Of a stretch of 64,000 nt of DNA, positions 42,217 to 50,243 are shown piece by piece. The notes beneath the pieces are model-generated. The model saw nothing but the letters and a program-made list of their open reading frames with translations. It was not told where the DNA came from and searched no databases. Location: NCBI GenBank assembly GCA_963611685.1, contig CAVDSU010000001.1, positions 1-64,000 of the forward strand, in the 5' to 3' direction. Numbering within the stretch: position 1 is the first letter of the stretch; every line of letters begins with the position of its first letter. The translations under genes and the position numbers were made by a program. Origin of the DNA: UBA1724 sp963611685. Its GTDB lineage: Bacteria; Verrucomicrobiota; Lentisphaeria; Oligosphaerales; Oligosphaeraceae.

Positions 42217-42879
42217 ATGTCCAAGGCATACATCTTCCTGGGCGCTCCCGGCGCCGGCAAGGGCACTCTTGGCGACATCTTCTGCGCAAAGACCAACGTG
42301 ATCCACATCTCCACCGGACAGCTGCTGCGCGACGAAATGGCCGCCGGCACCGAGCTGGGCAAGACCGTGAAGGAGCTCATCGCCTCCGGCGCCCTGGTCT
42401 CCGACGAAATCGTCACCGCCATGGTGGACAACCGCCTGGCCAAGGACGACGCCAAGGCCCGCGGCGTCATGCTGGACGGCTACCCCCGCACCAGCGCCCA
42501 GGCCGAGAGCCTCACCGCCATCCTGGCCAAGCACGGCTACGAGACCGGCGTGGCCGTCCTGGTGGACACTCCCCGGGAGCTGCTCATGCAGCGCCTGACT
42601 GGCCGCCGCCTCTGCTCCAACAAGGCCTGCGGCGCCAGCTACAACGTCTTCACCGCACCGTCCGCCAAGGAGGGCGTCTGCGACAAGTGCGGCAGCGCGC
42701 TGATCCAGCGTGCCGACGACACCGAGGAGACTGCGGTGAACCGCCTGAAGATCTACGACACCCAGACCGCCCCCGTCATCGAATACTACCGCAACCGCGG
42801 CGAGCTGAAGATCTCCCCCAACGGCGACGCGCCCATCGAGGTAAACTACGCCAACCTGGAGAAGGTCCTGGGCCTCTAG
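42217..42879 (+). CDS. adk: Adenylate kinase with zinc LID
   Basis: Balances AMP, ADP and ATP. The 220-residue protein has the P-loop FLGAPGAGKGTLGD (residues 6-19), the AMP-site STGQLLRDE (about 31-39), LDGYPRT (about 86-92) and a long LID holding four Cys (CSNKAC, then CDKC, about 130-165), the zinc-binding form found in Gram-positives and many PVC bacteria. TAGGAA lies 10 bp before the ATG, which follows ACCACC. It heads the adk-map-infA run, although secY, which precedes adk in most spc operons, is not seen upstream. Confidence 0.96.
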   Translation: MSKAYIFLGAPGAGKGTLGDIFCAKTNVIHISTGQLLRDEMAAGTELGKTVKELIASGALVSDEIVTAMVDNRLAKDDAKARGVMLDGYPRTSAQAESLTAILAKHGYETGVAVLVDTPRELLMQRLTGRRLCSNKACGASYNVFTAPSAKEGVCDKCGSALIQRADDTEETAVNRLKIYDTQTAPVIEYYRNRGELKISPNGDAPIEVNYANLEKVLGL

Positions 42880-42909
42880 CCAGAACCAAGAACGGAGGCA
42901 TCCGATTCC

Positions 42910-43689
42910 GTGGAACACGTCACCATCTACAAAGAAAGCGAAATCGAGAAGATCCGCCTGGCCGCCCAGGCGGCCGCCCAGGTGCGCGATCGCCTCTGCG
43001 ACGCCGTGCAGCCCGGCATGAGCACCCTGGACCTGGATAACCTGGCCGAGTGCTTCATCCGGGAAACCGGCGGAAAGAGCGGCTCGCTGCACTACCACGG
43101 CTACCCCGGACAGGTCTGCATCTCCCTCAACGACGAGGTGGTCCACGGCATCGGCCGCGCCGACCGCATCATCCAGTTCGGCGACCTGGTCAGCCTGGAC
43201 GTGGTGGTGGAATTGGGCGGATACTACGGCGACACCGCACGCACCGTCTGCGCCGGCGGACAGCCCTCCCCCCTGGCCAAGAACCTGATGGACACCACCC
43301 AGGCCGCCCTCATGGCCGGCATCGAGGCCGCCGTGGAAGGCAACACCATCAACCACATCGGCGCCGCCGTCCAGAAGGTCGCCGAGGCGCAGGGCTTCTC
43401 CTGTGTCCGGGACATGGTGGGACACGGCTGCGGCAAGCACATGCACGAGTCCCCGGAGGTCCCCAACTTCAAGGTGCGCGGACGCACCCCGCGCCTGGAG
43501 GCCGGCATGGTCATCTGCATCGAGCCCATGGTCAATGCCGGCGACTGGGAGATCGACATCGACGCGAAAGACCAGTGGACCTGCCGCACCAGCGACCACT
43601 CCCTCTCCGCACACTTCGAACACCAGATCCTCATCACGAAGAAAAAACCCGAAATCCTTACCCTATGCCCAAAGAAACCGACTGCATAA
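42910..43689 (+). CDS. map: Methionine aminopeptidase, type I
   Basis: Removes the initiator methionine from nascent proteins. 259 residues of the pita-bread fold. The five metal ligands can be read: SLDVVVELGGYYGDTART (two Asp, about 97-114), VGHGCGKHMHE (His, about 171-181), ICIEPM (Glu, about 201-206) and SAHFEHQILI (Glu, about 236-245). It starts with GTG at 42910, with GGAGG 12 bp upstream and the expected beginning TIYKESEIEKIRLAA. Its last 25 bases overlap infA in another frame. Confidence 0.95.
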   Translation: MEHVTIYKESEIEKIRLAAQAAAQVRDRLCDAVQPGMSTLDLDNLAECFIRETGGKSGSLHYHGYPGQVCISLNDEVVHGIGRADRIIQFGDLVSLDVVVELGGYYGDTARTVCAGGQPSPLAKNLMDTTQAALMAGIEAAVEGNTINHIGAAVQKVAEAQGFSCVRDMVGHGCGKHMHESPEVPNFKVRGRTPRLEAGMVICIEPMVNAGDWEIDIDAKDQWTCRTSDHSLSAHFEHQILITKKKPEILTLCPKKPTA

Positions 43690-43889
43690 AGCTGGAAGGC
43701 GTCGTCGTCGAAGTCCTGCCCAACACCCGTTTCCGCGTCAAGCTCAACAACGGCGGCAGCGAAGTCATCGCGGGAATCTCCGGAAAGATGCGGAAGAACA
43801 ACATCCGCATTCTGGAAGGCGACGCGGTCACGGTGGAGATCTCTCCCTACGACCTGAGCACCGGACGCATCTCCTACCGCAGAAAGTAG
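43665..43889 (+). CDS. infA: Translation initiation factor IF-1
   Basis: Single OB-fold of 74 residues that blocks the ribosomal A site during initiation. Family pattern is clear: IKLEGVVVEVLPNTRFRVKL (about 8-27), then GHxxxxxISGKMRKNNIRIL with GSEVIAGISGKMRKNNIRIL here (about 30-49), GDAVTVEISPYDLSTGRISYR (in part) at the end. The ATG at 43665 lies 25 bp inside the 3' end of map, in a different frame, so its initiation is probably coupled to map. It has no separate Shine-Dalgarno of note. A GAGGCG/CGCCTC hairpin follows at 43938-43953. Confidence 0.95.
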   Translation: MPKETDCIKLEGVVVEVLPNTRFRVKLNNGGSEVIAGISGKMRKNNIRILEGDAVTVEISPYDLSTGRISYRRK

Positions 43890-43977
43890 CCTTCTGCCCC
43901 CCGTCGGACGCATCGCCCCCCGCAAGAGCATGCCCGAGAGGCGCCAGCGCCTCCCTCGCGTCTCCTGCGTAGGGCGT

Positions 43978-44005
43978 TTGCATTCAGGAAAAAAGGGCTT
44001 ATAGT
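43978..44005 (+). promoter_or_regulatory. Promoter for the rpmJ-rplQ operon
   Basis: TTGCAT (43978-43983), 16-bp spacer, TATAGT (44000-44005). The transcript would have a leader of about 180 bases with a hairpin CGGCCGG/CCGGCCG (44032-44054), room for ribosomal-protein control. Confidence 0.6.
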
Positions 44006-44193
44006 ACACGAATTTCCCGCGCCCCTGTGCCCGGCCGGCGCTTCTTTCCGGCCGCCGGTCGAAGTATCGGCATGGGAGTGCACCTACAAAAAGGCCCCCC
44101 CGTCTGCGTTCCCGCGCATGTCGGAGGTCACAAGTCCGGAAGGATCAGGGCGGTTCTGCCGTCCACCATCCCAACCCAAAAGGAAACCAAACC

Positions 44194-44307
44194 ATGAAAG
44201 TCAGAGCCTCAGTGAAGCGGATGTGCAACAATTGCCAGATTGTCAAGCGCGCCGGCGTCCTCCGGGTGATTTGCAAGAATCCCCGCCACAAGCAGCGCCA
44301 GGGCTAG
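44194..44307 (+). CDS. rpmJ: 50S ribosomal protein L36 (bL36)
   Basis: 37 residues, MKVRASVKRMCNNCQIVKRA to ICKNPRHKQRQG, with the zinc ligands Cys11, Cys14, a later Cys and His that define the zinc form of L36. AAGGAA lies 8 bp before the ATG. It stands between infA and rpsM, the canonical order. Too short for most automatic length cut-offs. Confidence 0.96.
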   Translation: MKVRASVKRMCNNCQIVKRAGVLRVICKNPRHKQRQG

Positions 44308-44388
44308 CCTCCCCGCAGGAGCCTCCCCCAACGCATTTCGCATTCTTCCCCTAACGACAACCGGCAAACCCACTAGGAAACCGATAAA

Positions 44389-44826
44389 ATGCCCAGAATC
44401 CTCGGTGTTGACATCCCGAACAACAAGCAGACGGTGATCTCCCTGCAGTACATCTATGGCATTGGCCCCGCCATCGCCAAGGCGATCTGCGAAAAAGCCA
44501 AGCTGGACCCCGTCCGGAAGGCCTCCGAGCTCTCCCAGGACGACATCGCCAATATCCTGAACATCCTCCACGAAGAGTACACCGTGGAAGGTGACCTGCG
44601 CCGCCAGGTGGCCAACAACATCCGCCGCCTGATCGCCATTGGCAGCTATCGTGGCACCCGCCACAAGAAGAATCTCCCCGCCCGTGGTCAGCGTACCCGC
44701 ACCAACGCCCGTACCCGCAAGGGCTCCAAGAAGACCGTGGGAGCCATCCGCGACAGAACCGAGCGTAAGACCGCCGCTTCCGCCGCCGAGGCCAAGCAGG
44801 CCGCCGCTGCCACCAAGAAGAAGTAG
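44389..44826 (+). CDS. rpsM: 30S ribosomal protein S13 (uS13)
   Basis: Head protein of the small subunit contacting the P-site tRNA and the large subunit. 145 residues, longer than the usual 118-125: ARILGVDIPNNKQTVISLQYIYGIG-like start (PRILGVDIPNNKQ, 2-14), GIGPAIAKAICEKA, and the basic RGTRHKKNLPARGQRTRTNA (about 85-104), followed by an Ala/Lys-rich tail (AAEAKQAAAATKKK) not typical of the family. AGGAAA precedes the ATG by about 9 bp. Confidence 0.97.
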   Translation: MPRILGVDIPNNKQTVISLQYIYGIGPAIAKAICEKAKLDPVRKASELSQDDIANILNILHEEYTVEGDLRRQVANNIRRLIAIGSYRGTRHKKNLPARGQRTRTNARTRKGSKKTVGAIRDRTERKTAASAAEAKQAAAATKKK

Positions 44827-44880
44827 GAGGCTCCCCCGGACGGCGGCAGCCGACGCCCCGAGCAATCGGATGGCGCCGCG
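44827..44880 (+). ncRNA. Structured mRNA spacer with CCGA-GCAA-TCGG hairpin (copy 1)
   Basis: In the rpsM-rpsK spacer CCGA GCAA TCGG (44858-44869) forms a 4-bp stem with a GNRA tetraloop, extended by GCC/GGC. The same 12 bases recur in the next spacer. Not a stand-alone RNA gene; a cis element by inference. Confidence 0.4.
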
Positions 44881-45027
44881 TTTTTCCGCCGCCGGAGCGA
44901 ACGGATTCCCGCGAGGCGTCTTGCCTAGCGCGTCGAATCCGCCAAAATCCCCCGAAAATCCAGAACCCAGCTTTCAACTTTAGAGAAAAAGGACGTCCGG
45001 AAAGGCCGTCCCAGGAGATTGCAAACA

Positions 45028-45519
45028 ATGGCAGAAGAGTCCAAGGAAACGAGCGTCGCCGCGCAGGCCGCGCCTGCCGCCCCCGCCTCCATCCCCACCG
45101 CAGAGCAGATTCTCGCGGATCCCAACGCCGTCACCGCCATTCAGAGCCGTCGTGCCAAGGGTGCACGTCAGGTGCTTTCCGGTGTGGTGCACGTGGATTC
45201 CACTTTCAACAACACCCGCGTGGTGATCACCGACCCCCAGGGAAATGTCCTCTCCTGGTCCACCGGCGGCAAGCTCGGCTACAAGGGAAGCCGCAAGAGC
45301 ACTTCCTACGTCGCGCAGGTCATCGCCGGTGACGCCGCGAAGAAGGCGATGCTGACCTACGGCCTGAAGGAGGTCGAGGTGGAAGTGAAGGGCCCCGGAC
45401 AGGGCCGCGAGTCCGCCGTGCGTGGCATCGCCCTCGCCGGCCTGGAGATCACCGTCCTGCGCGACGTGACTCCCCTCCCCCACAACGGTTGCCGCCCCCC
45501 CAAGAAGCGCCGCATCTAG
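45028..45519 (+). CDS. rpsK: 30S ribosomal protein S11 (uS11)
   Basis: Platform protein of the small subunit. 163 residues against 125-130 in most bacteria: the first 40 are an Ala/Pro/Glu-rich extension (AEESKETSVAAQAAPAAPAS), after which the family begins with KGARQVLSGVVHVDSTFNNT (about 44-63, in part). The end, TPLPHNGCRPPKKRRI, matches the universal S11 C-terminus (PHNGCRPPKKRRV). AGGAG lies 10 bp before the ATG. rpsD, often next, is absent; rpoA follows. Confidence 0.96.
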   Translation: MAEESKETSVAAQAAPAAPASIPTAEQILADPNAVTAIQSRRAKGARQVLSGVVHVDSTFNNTRVVITDPQGNVLSWSTGGKLGYKGSRKSTSYVAQVIAGDAAKKAMLTYGLKEVEVEVKGPGQGRESAVRGIALAGLEITVLRDVTPLPHNGCRPPKKRRI

Positions 45520-45540
45520 CCGGTTGCTGCCGCCGGGCGT

Positions 45541-45622
45541 GCGGGGGGACGGATCAATTCGGAGGCCGTCCCCCGCAGTGCCCCACCAAAGGAATAGAGA
45601 CTGCCGAGCAATCGGAGTAGTC
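45541..45622 (+). ncRNA. Structured mRNA leader upstream of rpoA (two hairpins)
   Basis: Hairpin 1: GCGGGGGGACGG (45541-45552) with CCGTCCCCCGC (45566-45576), 11 bp, no T-run, so not a terminator. Hairpin 2: CCGA GCAA TCGG (45604-45615) inside GACT...AGTC (45599-45622), the same GCAA-tetraloop element as at 44858. They precede the AAGGAGG of rpoA. A binding site for a ribosomal protein is a plausible inference. Confidence 0.5.
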
Positions 45623-45648
45623 ATAAACCAAAGGAGGATTTTTCCCAA

Positions 45649-46683
45649 ATGGCAGAACTGGAAAATTTTGAGATGCCCGAGACCCTGGTCATGGATGAGG
45701 CGACCGCGACGGATCGCTACGCCAAGTTCGTTACCGAGCCCTGGGAGAACGGCCTAGGACACACCCTGGGAAACTCCCTTCGCCGCGTGCTGCTGCACAT
45801 GATGGAGGGCGTGGCCGTCAGCTGCATCCGCATTGACGGAGTCAGCCACGAGTTCACGGCGATTCCCGGCGTGATGGAGGACGTGATGGAGATCGTCCTG
45901 AACATCAAGAAGCTGAAGTTCCGTTGCGACGGCTCTCTGCCCCGCACCCTGGAGCTGGTGGCTTCCAAGAAGGGTGCCGTGACGGGCGCTGACATCAAGG
46001 AGGACGGCGTGGCGGAGGTCCTGAACAAGGACCAGCACCTGTTCACCCTGGCGGGCGACCTGAAGGACAAGCCCATCCGCATCGAGCTGGACCTGGAGAA
46101 GGGCACCGGCTATCGTCCCAGCGAGCGCAACAAGAAAGACGAGCAGCCCCTGAATTCCATTCCCGTGGACTGCCTCTTCAATCCTGTGGAGAAGGTCCGC
46201 TACGACGTGCAGCCCAGCCGCGTTGGCGAGAACACCAACTACGACCGCCTGGAGATTGAGGTCACCACCGACGGACGCATTGCGCCGAAGGCCGCCGTGC
46301 AGCGTGCCGCCTCGATCCTTCGCCGTCAGCTGGAGGTCTTCGAGTTCGAGGGCAGCCAGAGTGCCAGCAGCCGTGGCGTGGTGCTCACCGACGACGAGAA
46401 GGCCCTTCTCTCCAAGCTTCTGGAGGAAGTGAAGGACCTCGGTCTTTCCGTCCGTTCCGAGAATTGCCTGAACCAGGAGAACATCCATTACCTGGGCGAC
46501 CTGGTGACTCGGACGGAGAACCAGATGATGAAGTGCCGCAACTTTGGCAAGAAGTCCCTTGAGGAGATCAAGGAGAAGCTTCAGGACAAAGGCCTTGCGC
46601 TTGAGATGACAATTGACAACAAAGTGGCAGAAGAGTTCGACCGGAGCAAGGTTGCCCTGCTGCAGAAGACTAACAAGGAGTAA
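45649..46683 (+). CDS. rpoA: DNA-directed RNA polymerase alpha subunit
   Basis: 344 residues. The N-terminal assembly domain (about 1-240) shows PWENGLGHTLGNSLRRVLLH (about 28-47; the usual FxxTLGNxLRRxLLS) and AVSCIRIDGVSHEF. The C-terminal domain (about 270-330), which contacts UP elements and activators, has LGLSVRSENCLNQENIHYLGDL and ends in the RNFGKKSLEEIKEKL helix-hairpin-helix. Strong AAGGAGG 10 bp before ATG. rplQ follows by 5 bp. Essential core transcription. Confidence 0.98.
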   Translation: MAELENFEMPETLVMDEATATDRYAKFVTEPWENGLGHTLGNSLRRVLLHMMEGVAVSCIRIDGVSHEFTAIPGVMEDVMEIVLNIKKLKFRCDGSLPRTLELVASKKGAVTGADIKEDGVAEVLNKDQHLFTLAGDLKDKPIRIELDLEKGTGYRPSERNKKDEQPLNSIPVDCLFNPVEKVRYDVQPSRVGENTNYDRLEIEVTTDGRIAPKAAVQRAASILRRQLEVFEFEGSQSASSRGVVLTDDEKALLSKLLEEVKDLGLSVRSENCLNQENIHYLGDLVTRTENQMMKCRNFGKKSLEEIKEKLQDKGLALEMTIDNKVAEEFDRSKVALLQKTNKE

Positions 46684-46688
46684 CCCCA

Positions 46689-47129
46689 ATGAGACACCGC
46701 GTCGCAACCTTCAAGATCAACCGTAGCAGCGCCCATGTGCGGGCTCTGCTGGCCAATGCCGTCTGCAGCCTGATCGAGCACAACCAGATCAAGACCACGC
46801 TGGTGCGCGCCAAGCGCATCCGCCAGCTGGCCGAGCAGATGGTCACGTTGGGCAAGCGGGGCGACCTGCATGCCCGCCGCCTGGCCGTGGCGAAGCTCCA
46901 CAACAACACCATCGTCAAGAAGCTCTTTGACGAAGTGGCTCCCAACTACAAGGAGCGCCAGGGTGGCTACACCCGCATCATCAAGATGGGCACCCGCATT
47001 GGTGACGCCACCGAGATGGCGCTGCTCTCCTTCGTGGAGACTGACGAGCAGGTGAAGGCCGCCAAGACTGCGCCCGCCGCCGAGGCCAAGGCCGAGGAGG
47101 CCGCGGCTCCCGCCGCCGAGGAGAAGTAG
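46689..47129 (+). CDS. rplQ: 50S ribosomal protein L17 (bL17)
   Basis: Large-subunit protein near the exit tunnel. 146 residues: MRHRVATFKINRSSAHVRAL (residues 1-20; family MRHRKxGRKLGRxxxHRxAM), NLxxxLIxHxxIxTTxxRAKxxR seen as ANAVCSLIEHNQIKTTLVRA (about 22-41), and GGYTRIIKMGTRIGDATEMA (about 92-111). A 30-residue Ala/Glu/Lys tail (AAEAKAEEAAAPAAEEK) is added. AAGGAG overlaps the rpoA stop. Ends the operon before a good terminator. Confidence 0.97.
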   Translation: MRHRVATFKINRSSAHVRALLANAVCSLIEHNQIKTTLVRAKRIRQLAEQMVTLGKRGDLHARRLAVAKLHNNTIVKKLFDEVAPNYKERQGGYTRIIKMGTRIGDATEMALLSFVETDEQVKAAKTAPAAEAKAEEAAAPAAEEK

Positions 47130-47148
47130 TCTAGCTTCTGCCGAGACA

Positions 47149-47185
47149 AGCCGGTTGCTCCCTCGGGGGCGCCGGCTCTTTTTTT
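47149..47185 (+). terminator. Terminator of the ribosomal/rpoA operon
   Basis: AGCCGG (47149-47154) with CCGGCT, extended through TTGC/GGCG wobble pairing, then CTTTTTTT, 20 bp after the rplQ stop. Confidence 0.8.
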
Positions 47186-47273
47186 AGGCGGGAGGGCGCG
47201 AAGTGCGCCCTTTTCGTCCGAAGGAACCCCTTTTTTTTCGCCTTTCTTTTTTTTGACGGATCTGCAGACTGCA

Positions 47274-50192
47274 ATGTTCACCCTGACCGGCACCACCTCC
47301 TTTCCCTCGAGACGCCTCGTGGCAAAGCGCTATCGCCACGACTGCGGGCTGGAGGTCTTGAGCCTGGAGGCCAACGATCCGGAGAACCTCTTCTGCCTCT
47401 GCTTCTCCACGGACGCCGTGGACGACACTGGCGCGGCCCATGTCGTGGAGCACTCGGTCCTGGAGGGCTCCGAGCGCTTTCCGGTGAAGGATCCCTTCGT
47501 CTGCCTCTTGAAGACCAGTGTGGCGACCTTCCTGAACGCCTGCACCTATTCCGACAGGACCCTCTATCCCTTCATCACCTGCTGTCCCCAGGACTATTTC
47601 AATCTGCTGGAGGTCTACTGGGACGCGGCCTTCCACCCGCTTCTGACCCGCCATGTCCTGGGTCAGGAGGGCTGGCACTACGAGATCTCCCGAGGCAAAA
47701 GAGGGAGCCGCCTCACCATCAACGGCATAGTCCACAACGAGATGTCGGGATACTATTCCAGCCCGGCGACGGTGTTGGGGCGCATGCTGGAAAAGAGCCT
47801 CTTCCCCGACACTCCCCTTCGCTATGACTCCGGCGGCGTGCCCGACAAGATCCCCGGCCTCACCTACGGGAAGTTCCTGGATTTCCACCACGGGCACTAC
47901 CATCCCTCCGTGGCGAAGGTAGTCCTCTACGGAAACATCCCCACCGAGGAAAAGCTCGCCGTATTGGAGAAGCACCTGGCGCACGACCTGGCCGTCCTGC
48001 CCCCGCCCCCCAAGCCGAAGGCGGCTGCCGCCCTCCGCACGGCGGCGCGTCCCACGAAGCCCATGGTGCGTCGCGGGCGCTTCGCCCCGGACGCCTCCTC
48101 CCACAAGAACGGCACGGGACTCGTCTCCGTGGCCTGGGCGCTCGACGACAAGCGCGACATGGATTTGGACTTGGGCTTCCAGCTCATGGAATCCGTGCTG
48201 TTGGGAAATGCGGCGGCGCCCCTCACCAAGGCGCTCATGGAATCCGGCATTGGCGCGGCGCCCCTCTCCAGCGGCTACGACAACGAGACCCGCTACACCA
48301 GCTTCTGCGTGGGAATGCGTGGCGTAAGGCCGAAGGACTTCGCCGCCTTTGAGCGTCTGGTGCTCGACACCCTCCGTTCCTGCGTAGAGAAGGGTCTCCC
48401 CCGCGACCAGGTAGAGGGCGTCATCACCGGCTTCCAGGCAAAAAACCAGAACATCACCGCCGACTATGTCTACGACACCCTCGAGGACGTGATGGCCGCC
48501 TGGCAATATGGCGAGGACCCCTTCCTCTTCTTGAGGCAGGCTGACGAGCTCCCGCATCTCCAGGAGCGCCTCAACGCCAATCCCCGCTACGTGGAGGACC
48601 TGATCCAGAAGTGGCTCCTGGACAATCCCCGCAGGGTGCGCCTGGAGCTGCGTCCCGACGACACCCTGAAAGAGCGCCAGGACAAAAAGCTGGCGGAGCG
48701 TCTTTCTGCGCGGCTTGCGGGGTGGTCCCCGGCGAAGCGCGCCAAGGCAGAGAAATTCCAGGAAGAGCTCAAGCAGAAGGCGTTGCAGGAGGACACCCCG
48801 GAGGCGCTGGCGACCATTCCCGAGTTGCGCCGCACCGACCTCCCCGAAAAGATCACGCCCTTCCTCTGCCAGGATGGCGTCCTCCCCAACGGAGCGCCCG
48901 TGCGCCGCAGCACCGACATCACCAATGGCCTCTCCACCCTCAAGTTCGCCCTGGACACCACCACCCTCCCCGCCGAACTGATCCCCTGGCTGAAAATCTA
49001 CACGGCCTTGGCAAAGAGTCTGGGCACCGCACAGCACACCTACGACCAGGTCGCGGAGCGCTGGAATCTGCTGGGCGCCTCCTTCTTGCTCGACACCCAC
49101 CTCTATACCCCAGACTGGGGCGAGCCCGTGCCCCATCAACTGCTCAACGTGAGCGTCCGCGCCCTGGACCGGCACTTCCCGAAGGCACTGGAAATCCTCC
49201 AGGAGCAACTTCTGGAGCCCTCCTTCTCCGAGCGCAAGCGCCTGAAGGAGCTCCTGCGCTCAATGGCGGAAAAGTTCTTCTCTATCCTCCTCGGCCGCGG
49301 AAACTTCATTCTGGCATACGCGCGGGCCGGCGAGGGACTCTCCGCCATCGGGAACTACAACAGCTGGACGAGGGGCCTAGGCACCTACGACCAAACCGCA
49401 AAGCTCGCCTGCGCCTCCGAAAAAGAGCTCGATGCCTTCTGCGAAAAGCTCTCCGCCATCGCCCGCTGGCTGGCAAGCGCCCCCCTCGTGGGCGCGGGAG
49501 TCTCCACGGAAGACGACGGCGCCTGGCATGCCATCGGCGACTTCACCTCGCTCTGGAAAGGCGCCAATGGCGCAGGCGACGCGAGTGTCCTCTTCGCCGC
49601 GGCCCCCACGGGCTTGCCCAATGGCCGCCGCGAATACGGCGTGGTCCCCACGAAGGTGCACACCTGCGTGCGCGCCTTCCCCGCCCCCCATGCGACCCAC
49701 CCGGATGCCATCCCGCTCACCCTGGGCGGAAACATCCTCTCCAGCGGATTCCTCTGGGACGAAATCCGCGCCAAGGGCGGCGCCTATGGCTGCACCCTGA
49801 AATACCGCTCCGACACCGGCATGGCATACCTCCATGCCCACGACGACCCCAACTGCGCCAAGACCTACCAGACCTACGACCGCATTGCGGACTGCCTCCG
49901 CCAGAACCCCTTCACCCAACAGCAGGTGGATCACTCCATCCTCCAGTGCCTGGGCGCATACCTGACTCCCTACCGCCCCGCGGACGCCGCCTCGCAGTGC
50001 CTGGGCTCCCTCATGAAGGGCACCACCAACCAGCGCCGGCAGGAGCAGTTTGACAAGACCCAGAAGACCACGGCCGCACAAGTCCAAGACGCCATCCTGC
50101 GGCTGCTGGAAGAATCCCCCCACAACGACTGCGCCCTGGGCCCCGCGCCAATCCCCGAAGGCATGGGCACCCTGCGCATTCCCGGCACATAG
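47274..50192 (+). CDS. M16C-family zinc metallopeptidase (presequence protease-like)
   Basis: Large inverzincin, about 972 residues, with four M16 half-domains and the M16C-associated middle region, as in presequence protease/Cym1 and bacterial relatives; these clamp-like enzymes degrade peptides of up to about 70 residues. The inverted zinc motif HVVEH (about 56-60 from this ATG) in AAHVVEHSVLEGSERFPVKD is intact, and the third zinc ligand Glu is in NGIVHNEMSGYYSSP (about 151-165). The second half keeps the substrate-clamp GGAYGCTLKYRSDTG near residue 840. No signal peptide, so cytosolic. The ATG at 47274 is preferred to an upstream TTG (47253); ribosome site weak. Downstream of the rplQ terminator, so separately expressed. 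Confidence 0.92.
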   Translation: MFTLTGTTSFPSRRLVAKRYRHDCGLEVLSLEANDPENLFCLCFSTDAVDDTGAAHVVEHSVLEGSERFPVKDPFVCLLKTSVATFLNACTYSDRTLYPFITCCPQDYFNLLEVYWDAAFHPLLTRHVLGQEGWHYEISRGKRGSRLTINGIVHNEMSGYYSSPATVLGRMLEKSLFPDTPLRYDSGGVPDKIPGLTYGKFLDFHHGHYHPSVAKVVLYGNIPTEEKLAVLEKHLAHDLAVLPPPPKPKAAAALRTAARPTKPMVRRGRFAPDASSHKNGTGLVSVAWALDDKRDMDLDLGFQLMESVLLGNAAAPLTKALMESGIGAAPLSSGYDNETRYTSFCVGMRGVRPKDFAAFERLVLDTLRSCVEKGLPRDQVEGVITGFQAKNQNITADYVYDTLEDVMAAWQYGEDPFLFLRQADELPHLQERLNANPRYVEDLIQKWLLDNPRRVRLELRPDDTLKERQDKKLAERLSARLAGWSPAKRAKAEKFQEELKQKALQEDTPEALATIPELRRTDLPEKITPFLCQDGVLPNGAPVRRSTDITNGLSTLKFALDTTTLPAELIPWLKIYTALAKSLGTAQHTYDQVAERWNLLGASFLLDTHLYTPDWGEPVPHQLLNVSVRALDRHFPKALEILQEQLLEPSFSERKRLKELLRSMAEKFFSILLGRGNFILAYARAGEGLSAIGNYNSWTRGLGTYDQTAKLACASEKELDAFCEKLSAIARWLASAPLVGAGVSTEDDGAWHAIGDFTSLWKGANGAGDASVLFAAAPTGLPNGRREYGVVPTKVHTCVRAFPAPHATHPDAIPLTLGGNILSSGFLWDEIRAKGGAYGCTLKYRSDTGMAYLHAHDDPNCAKTYQTYDRIADCLRQNPFTQQQVDHSILQCLGAYLTPYRPADAASQCLGSLMKGTTNQRRQEQFDKTQKTTAAQVQDAILRLLEESPHNDCALGPAPIPEGMGTLRIPGT

Positions 50193-50243
50193 CACACCCC
50201 TTTCTCTCTTCCACACTCCCCCTCTCCCCCCACAATCCTGACC

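Noticed and set aside
45520..45648. Terminator between rpsK and rpoA
   Set aside because: The 11-bp hairpin lacks a T-run and rpoA has no promoter of its own in the spacer, so it is better read as a cis-regulatory structure.
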